DNA of 64,000 bases from Methyloligella solikamskensis (lineage in GTDB: Bacteria; Pseudomonadota; Alphaproteobacteria; Rhizobiales; Methyloligellaceae), in NCBI RefSeq assembly GCF_042676065.1, contig NZ_JBHTJO010000001.1, positions 1,364,001 to 1,428,000 on the forward strand, in the 5' to 3' direction. The position numbers and the translations under genes are program-made. The notes beneath the pieces were generated by a model. It ran no database searches and had not been told where the DNA came from. It saw only the letters and a list, made by a program, of their open reading frames with translations. Below, one piece after another: positions 18,939 to 28,261 of the stretch. Numbering within the stretch: position 1 is the first letter of the stretch; every line of letters starts with the position of its first letter.

Positions 18939-19466
18939 CTAGTCAGGCAACTCGTCCAGGATCGCGCGGCTCATATCGACGAGGCTGGAAAGGTCCTCGC
19001 TGAAATTCTCCGGCTGCTGCTCCGCCTGGTTCACGAAGAGCTGCATGATCTTCAACAGGCTCGGCGCCCGAACGATGAGCTGTGCCTGCTTCTCGACGCG
19101 CTGGGGGTCGAGATCGTATTCGGCGCCCGGCACGCGCCAGCCGCCCCAGTCCTGATCGCTGGTGACGACCACGGGATGGGTCCCGGGGAAGGGGTGGTGC
19201 TGGCATTGCTCGGCATTCTTCCAGCGGTTCTGAGCACGCAGCAAGCGCCACTCGCCGAGCCTATTGGACAGCCGGCTCTGGACCGCGGTGGCTTCTTCCT
19301 GAAGCTCTTCCTCTACGAACTCGCGGCCCATGCCGCAGTCGTAGGTGATCTTGATGGGCTCATCGACGCCCCTGATCCACTTCGGCAGGACCCGTTCGAT
19401 ATAGGCCCAGGTCCCGACCGGCTTCACGAAAACGCGCTGAGATTTGTGGAACTTCGCCTTTGCCAT
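18939..19466 (-). CDS. Conserved hypothetical protein
   Basis: Protein of 175 residues, no signal peptide or membrane segment, rich in charged residues. It begins MAKAKFHKSQRVFVKPVGTW, ends in an acidic helix (SSLVDMSRAILDELPD), and holds the Trp-rich stretch DQDWGGWRVPGAEYDL. I recognise the overall look from alphaproteobacterial genomes but cannot name a family or function. Base composition and codon use are normal for the window and the ATG start is acceptable, so it should be a real gene. It stands alone on the minus strand; opgG lies divergent 356 bases away. Confidence 0.65.
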   Translation of the reverse strand: MAKAKFHKSQRVFVKPVGTWAYIERVLPKWIRGVDEPIKITYDCGMGREFVEEELQEEATAVQSRLSNRLGEWRLLRAQNRWKNAEQCQHHPFPGTHPVVVTSDQDWGGWRVPGAEYDLDPQRVEKQAQLIVRAPSLLKIMQLFVNQAEQQPENFSEDLSSLVDMSRAILDELPD

Positions 19467-19822
19467 GTTGACGCCTTACTAACCCGCTTATGCTCGGACG
19501 CTAGCAGGAAGGGGTTAAATTTTTTTGGTCGGCCTGGCGGCCCCGTCGGGCGGACAGATGATCGGGGGAATGAGCCTTCACAATCTTTGCGGCTTAGCGC
19601 GATAGAATCGCTTCCAGCGATTTTCAGAGCGGCTATAGTCGGATGGTTCGCAGATCCTGCTGCGAGACGTTTGACGATCCACCGTTCTATCGGATGCACC
19701 CGCACGGTTGTCGGATCGGCTCTTATTCGGATGGTTTCTGACTTGAGCGAAGGCTATCAGCTTTGTCACGCGCGTCGCCGCGCCCACATCCGAGCACTGC
19801 TTCACATTTTGGGAGAATTTGA
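19467..19822 (+). other. Intergenic region between hypothetical gene and opgG
   Basis: A 356-base divergent gap with no convincing gene. Open frames in it are short shadows. It carries a TTTTTTT run near 19517 and several AT-richer patches; the opgG ribosome site GGGAG is at about 19810. Promoters for both flanking genes must lie here, but I cannot identify convincing -35/-10 pairs. If FeuP controls glucan synthesis in this organism, its direct-repeat binding site should be sought here. Confidence 0.5.
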
Positions 19823-21343
19823 ATGAACCGCCGCGAGTTTTCGGTGGCCTTTGGCGCGCTCGCCCTCGGAGCGGCGGCAGGACCCGGCAGCGGGCTTGCC
19901 CAGGACAATAAGAAGACGCCCTTCTCCCGGAAAACGGTGGTGGACATGGCGCGGGAGATGGCGAAGACGCCATACGATCCGCCGCAGCCTGTTCCTGACA
20001 CCTTCACCAATCTCAGCTACGACGATCACCGGAAGATCCGCTTCAAGAAGGATCGGGCGCTGTGGGCTGGCAAGAACCGCGGTTTCGCGGTGGAGCTGCT
20101 CCATGCCGGTTTCGTGGTGAAGTCCCCGGTCGAGATCTTCAAGGTCGAGGACGGCAAGGCGGAGCAGATCACCTATTCGCCGGACTATTTCGATTTCGGC
20201 GATCTCAGCGTCAAACCGCCGGAAGGGCAGCCCCTGTTCTCCGGTATTCGCATCAACGCGCCCATCAACGTGCTGCATCATTACGACGAGGTGGTCGTCT
20301 TTCAGGGGGCGAGCTATTTCCGGGGCGTCGGCGCCGACCAGTTGTACGGCATCTCCGCGCGGGGACTGGCCATCGACACGGGCGAGCCTACGGGGGAGGA
20401 GTTTCCCTTCTTCCGCAGCTTCTGGATTGAGCGACCGGCCGTCGATTCCAAAACCATCACGGTGCATGCGCTACTCGACAGCCGCAGCGTGACCGGGGCC
20501 TTCACCTTCGTCATCCGGCCCGGCGCCTCCACGGTGCTCGATGTGGAGGCCGCCCTGTTCGGCCGGGCGGACGTGAACCATCTCGGCCTTGCGCCGTTGA
20601 CCAGTATGTATCTGTTCGATGCCCGGGAGCGGGACAGGTTCGACGATTTCCGTCCCGCGGTGCACGACTCCGATACGCTTTCCATCGCTCGCAACAACGG
20701 CGAATGGATCATGCGGCCACTGGCCAATCCGGAGAAGCTGCAGATCAGCGCCTTCGTGGAGGAGGACCCTTTGGGGTTCGGCCTTCAGCAGCGCGAAAGG
20801 GAATACGAGGACTACAAGGACCTCGAGGCGCGCTACGAGCTTCGGCCGAGCGCATGGGTCGAGCCGAAGACGCCTTGGAAGCAGGGTCACGTGCAGCTGG
20901 TCGAGATCCCGACCGATCTGGAGACCAACGACAACATCGTTGCGTTCTGGCATCCGCGGAAGCGGCTGAAGCGCGGCCAGGAGATGAGCTACGGCTATTG
21001 GCTCACCTTCGGCCCTCCGATCATCAACCAGCGCATCGCCCGTGTGGCAGAATCACGCATGGGGATGAGCGTTCTGCGGAAACGTCGACAATTTATCGTC
21101 GATTTCGACCCGCCTATTGAGAACGGCGTGCCCGTTTACCTTGGTTCCGACGTTGAACCGCAGGTGACAGCGTCATCGGGACGTATCGAACACGTGGTAG
21201 GCCGCCACAACCCGATGACAGGCGGATATCAAGTAAGTTTTGAGATGGATACGACGGATGTGGAACTTTCCGAACTGCGCTTGGTTTTAGCGCACGACGG
21301 GGAGCAGATTAGTGAGACTTGGCTCTATAGATGGACAGCTTGA
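19823..21343 (+). CDS. opgG: Periplasmic glucan biosynthesis protein OpgG/OpgD
   Basis: Periplasmic protein of 506 residues needed for branching and maturation of osmoregulated periplasmic glucans. The N-terminus MNRREFSVAFGALALG carries a twin-arginine-like motif, as in E. coli OpgD, with likely cleavage after GLAQ near residue 27. Family segments include YDDHRKIRF, ALWAGKNRGFAVELLHAGF, GRADVNHLGLAPLTSMYLFD and LTFGPPIINQRIARV. Ig-like C-terminal residues follow. The last 13 bases overlap the opgH ATG, so both should be made together. I cannot separate OpgG from OpgD by eye; the Tat-like leader leans towards OpgD but pairing with opgH supports the opgG name. Confidence 0.92.
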   Translation: MNRREFSVAFGALALGAAAGPGSGLAQDNKKTPFSRKTVVDMAREMAKTPYDPPQPVPDTFTNLSYDDHRKIRFKKDRALWAGKNRGFAVELLHAGFVVKSPVEIFKVEDGKAEQITYSPDYFDFGDLSVKPPEGQPLFSGIRINAPINVLHHYDEVVVFQGASYFRGVGADQLYGISARGLAIDTGEPTGEEFPFFRSFWIERPAVDSKTITVHALLDSRSVTGAFTFVIRPGASTVLDVEAALFGRADVNHLGLAPLTSMYLFDARERDRFDDFRPAVHDSDTLSIARNNGEWIMRPLANPEKLQISAFVEEDPLGFGLQQREREYEDYKDLEARYELRPSAWVEPKTPWKQGHVQLVEIPTDLETNDNIVAFWHPRKRLKRGQEMSYGYWLTFGPPIINQRIARVAESRMGMSVLRKRRQFIVDFDPPIENGVPVYLGSDVEPQVTASSGRIEHVVGRHNPMTGGYQVSFEMDTTDVELSELRLVLAHDGEQISETWLYRWTA

Positions 21344-23250
21344 ACGACGTAATGGAGACGCTCGGCGAAGGAGCGTCTGGGTCGTTGCCCCGCAGTCTTA
21401 CGCCCCCCGACAGTCCTCTGGAGATGCGGGCGCAAAGGTTCGACCAGTGGTACGGCTCGCCGCCTAAGACGGCGCTGCGGCCGGCCCTGCGCGAGCACAC
21501 GCTCATTTCGCGCATTATCGTCTTCATGATCACCGCGATCGTGACCGGCTACGGCGTCTGGCACATGCTGGAAGTCGTCGGTCAGAACGATGCGACCGCC
21601 CTGCAGTACATGCTTGTCGGGCTGTTCGGCCTGAGCTTCATCTGGATCGCCCAGGCGCTTGGCGTGGCCGTGCTCGGTTTCCTATCTCTCGTGCTCCGGA
21701 TCGACTGGACCCGCGGCATCAAGCTGAAGGGCGAACTCTCGTCCCGCACGGCCGTGATCATGCCGGTCTATAACGAGCACGTGGAGAGCGTGTTCTCGAA
21801 CCTGACGAAGATGGCCGAAGAGATCGCTGCGTCCGGCAAGAGCTGGCATTTCGATTTCTTCGTCCTGAGCGACACCACCAATCTTTCCATCGTCCGTGAA
21901 GAGCGCGAGGCGGCGAACCGTCTGCGCCAGAAGATGCTGGGCCGGGTGAATGTCTATTATCGCCGCCGCGCGGAGAACGAAGGCAAGAAGGCCGGCAACG
22001 TCGCCGATTTCGTTCGCAACTGGGGTGGCAATTACGACTTCATGCTGGTGCTGGATGCGGACAGCTACATGACGTCGGAGGCCATTATCTCCCTTGCGGA
22101 GTCCATGGAAGCCGACAGCAGCGCCGGTCTCATTCAGAGCGTGCCGCGGCTGGTGAACCGCAACACCCTGTTCGCCCGCATGCAGCAATTCGCGACCGGC
22201 ACTTACGGGCCGGTGGTTTCCGCAGGCCTTGCGATGCTGCAGGGCCGCGAAGGCAATTTCTGGGGCCATAACGCGATCATCCGCGTGAAGGCGTTCGCCA
22301 GCTCCTGCGGCCTGCCGGAGCTTCCCGGCAAGAAGCCGTTCGGCGGCCACATCATGAGCCACGACTTCGTCGAGGCGGCGCTTCTGGTCCGCGCCGGCTG
22401 GGACGTCTATATGCGCCCGGAGATCACGGGCAGCTACGAGGAGACGCCGCCGACGCTCACCGATCATGCCGCGCGCGACCGGCGCTGGGCCCAAGGCAAT
22501 CTGCAGCATTCCAAGGTGCTGCCGGCCCGCGGTCTTCACTGGATGAGCCGGTATCACTTCATGACAGGCATCATGAGTTATGCCGCATCGCCGCTTTGGC
22601 TGATGTTCCTGGTGGTCGGCATCCTGCTGGCCTGGCAGGCATCGCTCTACCAGCCGGACTATTTCCCGGACGCCCATGCGCTGTTCCCGACATGGCCGCA
22701 ATTCGACGCCCAGAAGGCGTGGACGCTGCTCGGCTTCTCCGCCGTGGTGCTGCTGGCGCCCAAGGTGCTGGCTGTCACCTACGCGCTGATGAACAAGCGC
22801 ATGCGCCGCGGGGCAGGCGGCCCCATCGCGCTGGTGGTCAGCTTCGTGCTGGAGACGCTGTTGTCCGCACTGCTGGCGCCGATCCTGATGCTGCTACAGA
22901 CCGGCTTCATCGGGCAGATCCTGTTCGCACAGGATTCCGGTTGGAACCCGCAATCCCGCGATGACGGCAAGATCGACGTTGCCGACGTCCTGAAGCGCTA
23001 CAGCTTCCACACCGGTTTCGGCATCGTCATGGCGGCGATCACGCTGTGGATCTCGCCGCAGCTCTTCCTGTGGCTGCTGCCCGTCTGGCTCGGTCTGGTG
23101 CTGACCATCCCGATCGTGCTGCTCACCTCGTCCAAGGGCGCGGGTAAGCTGGCGCGCAAGCTGCGCATCTTCCTCATCCCGGAAGAGCGCCGCGGGCGCA
23201 AGCGGAGCCGTTCGCTGCTCGGCCGGACCCTGGCGCAGCCGGCAAGCTAG
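21331..23250 (+). CDS. opgH: Glucans biosynthesis glucosyltransferase OpgH
   Basis: Inner-membrane family 2 glucosyltransferase of 639 residues that polymerises beta-glucan from UDP-glucose and exports it. Two helices near residues 55-120 precede the catalytic domain with VIMPVYNEH, the metal-binding LDADSYM, HIMSHDFVEAAL and RRWAQGN (RxxW-type acceptor motif). A group of about five or six C-terminal helices follows. It is shorter than E. coli OpgH (about 847 residues) mainly because the N-terminal cytoplasmic extension is reduced; that extension carries the FtsZ-regulating part in E. coli. It overlaps opgG and converges on the copper ATPase gene 11 bases on. Confidence 0.94.
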   Translation: MDSLNDVMETLGEGASGSLPRSLTPPDSPLEMRAQRFDQWYGSPPKTALRPALREHTLISRIIVFMITAIVTGYGVWHMLEVVGQNDATALQYMLVGLFGLSFIWIAQALGVAVLGFLSLVLRIDWTRGIKLKGELSSRTAVIMPVYNEHVESVFSNLTKMAEEIAASGKSWHFDFFVLSDTTNLSIVREEREAANRLRQKMLGRVNVYYRRRAENEGKKAGNVADFVRNWGGNYDFMLVLDADSYMTSEAIISLAESMEADSSAGLIQSVPRLVNRNTLFARMQQFATGTYGPVVSAGLAMLQGREGNFWGHNAIIRVKAFASSCGLPELPGKKPFGGHIMSHDFVEAALLVRAGWDVYMRPEITGSYEETPPTLTDHAARDRRWAQGNLQHSKVLPARGLHWMSRYHFMTGIMSYAASPLWLMFLVVGILLAWQASLYQPDYFPDAHALFPTWPQFDAQKAWTLLGFSAVVLLAPKVLAVTYALMNKRMRRGAGGPIALVVSFVLETLLSALLAPILMLLQTGFIGQILFAQDSGWNPQSRDDGKIDVADVLKRYSFHTGFGIVMAAITLWISPQLFLWLLPVWLGLVLTIPIVLLTSSKGAGKLARKLRIFLIPEERRGRKRSRSLLGRTLAQPAS

Positions 23251-23261
23251 GCTCCGCCGTC

Positions 23262-25733
<2,472 letters not shown>

Positions 25734-25849
25734 CCGCTTATCCTTTCGCTGAGGGTTACGATGAACGTCACGATCTCATCGCGCGGCGCGCCATGGCGTC
25801 TTGTGGTCTATATAGTCGCCACCACCAAACCGCCAAAGACGGGAGCATC

Positions 25850-26353
25850 ATGAGCGACACCCCCTTTCCATCCACTTGCGATATCTACGATCGATTCCTC
25901 GATGAGGTCAGGGTGCCCTGGCCGATCTTTCGGGACTTTGGGCAAAAACGCCGCTTTTCCGGCCCGATCGCCACGGTGAAATGCTTCGAGGACAATTCCC
26001 GCATCAAGGAGCAGGTTGCAACACCGGGAGAGGGGCGCGTGCTCGTGGTCGATGCCGGCGGCAGCAATCGCTGCGCGGTGATGGGCGATCTGGTCGCGGG
26101 CGAGGCGGCCAAGAATGGCTGGGCCGGGATCCTGCTGTTTGGCTTCGTGCGCGATGTTTGTGCGGTGGCCGAGATCGATATCGGGTTGAAGGGGCTGGGC
26201 TCGATCCCGCGGAAATCGGTGCGGCGGGGTGAGGGGACAGTCGACATTCCGCTCAATTTCGCCGGTGTCGACTTCAGGCCCGGCGATGTCGTCGTTTCGG
26301 ACGAGGACGGGGTTATCGTGCTGACGCCGGACCAGGCAGAGGCGCTCCGCTAG
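25850..26353 (+). CDS. RraA-family protein (RNase E inhibitor-like / HMG aldolase fold)
   Basis: Protein of 167 residues in the RraA/MenG-like family, whose members either inhibit RNase E or act as 4-hydroxy-4-methyl-2-oxoglutarate aldolase/oxaloacetate decarboxylase. Visible motifs are FSGPIATVKCFEDNSRIKE, GRVLVVDAGGSNRCAVMGD, AGILLFGFVRD and the closing region PGDVVVSDEDGVIVL. The GD and R-D residues of the metal/substrate pocket (GDLVA...RD) are present, so an enzymatic role is possible. ATG 25850 with GGGAG fits better than the upstream in-frame start at 25793. It is divergent from the copper ATPase; no operon partner. Confidence 0.83.
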   Translation: MSDTPFPSTCDIYDRFLDEVRVPWPIFRDFGQKRRFSGPIATVKCFEDNSRIKEQVATPGEGRVLVVDAGGSNRCAVMGDLVAGEAAKNGWAGILLFGFVRDVCAVAEIDIGLKGLGSIPRKSVRRGEGTVDIPLNFAGVDFRPGDVVVSDEDGVIVLTPDQAEALR

Positions 26354-26496
26354 GCCAAGCGGGCCGCCAAGTCAGCGCCCAAGGCCCTTTTCGCAGCGCG
26401 GGTTATCGGCTATCAGAGGGGAAAGGGCGCGCGATGAGCGCGCGAATTCGCATGCTTGGGCAAGAAGGCCCAGCCCACGAAGGAAGAGCAGAAATC

Positions 26497-27060
26497 ATGT
26501 CGATCAAAGACAATGGTGCGATGGCATCGCTTTCGGATGGATGGAAGATCGGGATCTGGACCGCGTTCGTCACCGCGATGAGCGTTCTGTTCAGCTGGGC
26601 GCTGGCCTGTGCCGCGCCGTTCGTGGCGATCGCCGCGATTGCTGCGCTGACCCTGTCCAGGGCCAATGCCTTCCTGCTGGTCGGCGTGACCTTCGTCATC
26701 AACCAGGCCATCGGCTTTCTGCTGCTCGGCTATCCCACCACGGCTGAGAGCTTCGGCTGGGGTGCTGCCATCGGCGTTGCCGCTTTTGCTGCGACCTTCG
26801 TCACCACGGCGGCCATGCGGAAGACCGACGATCTCCGGGTGGCTGGCGCCATGGGCTTCCTCGGCGGCTTCGTGGCCTATGAGCTGGTGCTGATCGCCAG
26901 CACGATGGTGCTACCGGCCGGCGGCGGCTTCAGCCTGGCGGTGATCGGCGAGATCTTCTGGATCAACGCCCTGGCGTTTGCCGGTCTGCTGGCCTTCCGC
27001 TGGCTCGGTCAGACGATCGGCCTGCTGGCTGCCGACGACCGTCAGGTTCTCGCCGCGTAG
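26497..27060 (+). CDS. Small multi-spanning membrane protein, unknown function
   Basis: Hydrophobic protein of 187 residues with about five or six predicted membrane helices, for instance near 18-55, 57-76, 85-102, 112-132 and 145-168. It is rich in Ala, Val and Phe and has no recognisable catalytic motif. I cannot assign a family. ATG 26497 is supported by AAGGAAGAG at good spacing; an upstream in-frame start at 26434 would add 21 mostly polar residues. The gene stands between the RraA-like gene and the carbonic anhydrase gene on the same strand, but gaps of about 140-150 bases on both sides make co-transcription uncertain. Confidence 0.7.
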   Translation: MSIKDNGAMASLSDGWKIGIWTAFVTAMSVLFSWALACAAPFVAIAAIAALTLSRANAFLLVGVTFVINQAIGFLLLGYPTTAESFGWGAAIGVAAFAATFVTTAAMRKTDDLRVAGAMGFLGGFVAYELVLIASTMVLPAGGGFSLAVIGEIFWINALAFAGLLAFRWLGQTIGLLAADDRQVLAA

Positions 27061-27211
27061 TAAGCGAGCGGCCTCTCAGCGCATTTTTCGTCTGTCCCAT
27101 TTCAGGCGCGCCTTAAGCGGCGCTTAACTGCGCCTGCGCGATCCGCTCCCTGCGGCGGGCTGTCGCGGCTATGGTTACCTCGCCCGCATTGCCGGAGGAG
27201 GAGCTCAAGAC

Positions 27212-27967
27212 ATGTGTGAGAAATGCTGCGGCGCGAAGGCCCGCGATTCCGTGAATATCGACCGCCGTACGGCATTGGCCTTCGGGCTTAGCGCGGCGGC
27301 CGCCATTGCCATGCCCTTCGCGGCTAAGGCCGAGGACGACGAAGCCGAGCCGCCGCGGCCACAAAACGTGATCGAGCCCGATGCGGCCCTTGAGCGGCTG
27401 ATGGAGGGCAACACCCGCTATATCAAGGGGAATGGCAAGTCCCATGATTTCGTCGCCGAGCGTCCCGCCCTGGTGGGTGGCCAGAATCCCTTCGCCGGCG
27501 TCCTGAGCTGTGCCGATTCCCGTATCGCGCCGGAGCTCGCGTTCGATACCTCCCGCGGCGATCTCTTCGTCTGCCGGGTGGCCGGCAACTTCGTCACTCC
27601 CGATAATCTGGCGAGCTTCGAGTTCTCGACTGCGGTCCTGAACACGCCGCTTATCCTGGTGCTCGGTCACGACGCATGCGGCGCGGTGGCGTCCACCATT
27701 TCCTCGATCGAGGACGACGAGACCCTGCCGGGCCATCTGCCGACCCTGGTCGAAGCGTTGACGCCCGCCGTGAAGCAGGCCTCCGCGCAAGGCCACGACA
27801 ATCTTCTGGAGCGCTCCATCGAGGACAATGTCCGTCTGAACGTGGAGAAGCTGAAGACCGCCAGCCCGATCCTCGACAAGGCCGTCTCCGACGGAAAGCT
27901 GAAGGTCGTGGGCGGCGTCTACAAGCTCGAGACCGGCAAGGTGGAGCTGATCTCCGGCACCGCTTAA
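27212..27967 (+). CDS. Exported beta-class carbonic anhydrase
   Basis: Zinc enzyme that interconverts CO2 and bicarbonate. The 251-residue protein has the beta-CA zinc and dyad motifs SCADSRI and GHDACGA plus the NFV and FEFSTAVL segments. Ahead of the enzyme domain is an export signal of twin-arginine type, IDRRTALAFGLSAAAAIAMP, with cleavage near AKAE around residue 43, so the mature enzyme should be periplasmic. The extreme N-terminus MCEKCCGAKAR holds three cysteines in six residues, before the signal peptide. ATG 27212 follows GGAGGAGGAG, a strong ribosome site. It lies upstream of the ZnuD-like gene on the same strand but is separated by a terminator. Confidence 0.9.
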   Translation: MCEKCCGAKARDSVNIDRRTALAFGLSAAAAIAMPFAAKAEDDEAEPPRPQNVIEPDAALERLMEGNTRYIKGNGKSHDFVAERPALVGGQNPFAGVLSCADSRIAPELAFDTSRGDLFVCRVAGNFVTPDNLASFEFSTAVLNTPLILVLGHDACGAVASTISSIEDDETLPGHLPTLVEALTPAVKQASAQGHDNLLERSIEDNVRLNVEKLKTASPILDKAVSDGKLKVVGGVYKLETGKVELISGTA

Positions 27968-28033
27968 ACCGGGCAGGGCGCTCCGCCGCCCGTCCGGTAT
28001 CACTGATCGAATTTCCGAGAGACGGCTGAGACT

Positions 28034-28079
28034 GGCCGGGCCCGTGTCCTCTTAAGGCGCGGGTCCGGCCTTTTCCTTT
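28034..28079 (+). terminator. Rho-independent terminator after carbonic anhydrase gene
   Basis: An 11-bp GC-rich stem (arms 28034-28044 and 28060-28070, one G-T pair) is followed by TTTTCCTTT. It fits termination of the carbonic anhydrase transcript and separates it from the Zur-like region that follows. Confidence 0.65.
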
Positions 28080-28195
28080 GGGCGCAAATCATCGCCCTCT
28101 CTCCTTCGCTTCATCGCCTCCTGTACGCCGTCGCTCTCCACCTCCGGCGAGCTCGGCAGAGTCCCGTTTGTGCGTACCGGGAGAACTCGTCTTGC

Positions 28196-28218
28196 AAATG
28201 TTACGATATAACGTTACT
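28196..28218 (+). promoter_or_regulatory. Putative Zur box 1 upstream of ZnuD-like receptor gene
   Basis: The stretch around AATGTTACGATATAACGTT is a near palindrome. Its 13-base core GTTACGATATAAC matches 11 of 13 positions of the alphaproteobacterial Zur consensus core GTTATANTATAAC as I know it. The centre is near 28206, about 56 bases before the receptor start codon. The match to the family downstream (zinc receptor) raises its credibility. Confidence 0.65.
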
Positions 28219-28223
28219 CCCTG

Positions 28224-28244
28224 ACTCGATACGATATAACATTT
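28224..28244 (+). promoter_or_regulatory. Putative Zur box 2 upstream of ZnuD-like receptor gene
   Basis: The core GATACGATATAAC followed by ATTT gives a perfect right half site (TATAACATTT) and a weaker left half, centred near 28234. It is about 28 bases from box 1. Tandem sites would let Zur occlude the promoter when zinc is ample. A matching -10 may lie within the same AT-rich block. Confidence 0.55.
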
Positions 28245-28261
28245 TGTATTTGGGGGTTCGT

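Noticed and set aside
19467..19822. A small protein or RNA gene in the gap before opgG
   Set aside because: Frames here are short, lack ribosome sites and have no recognisable product. I saw no clear promoter-terminator pair for a small RNA.
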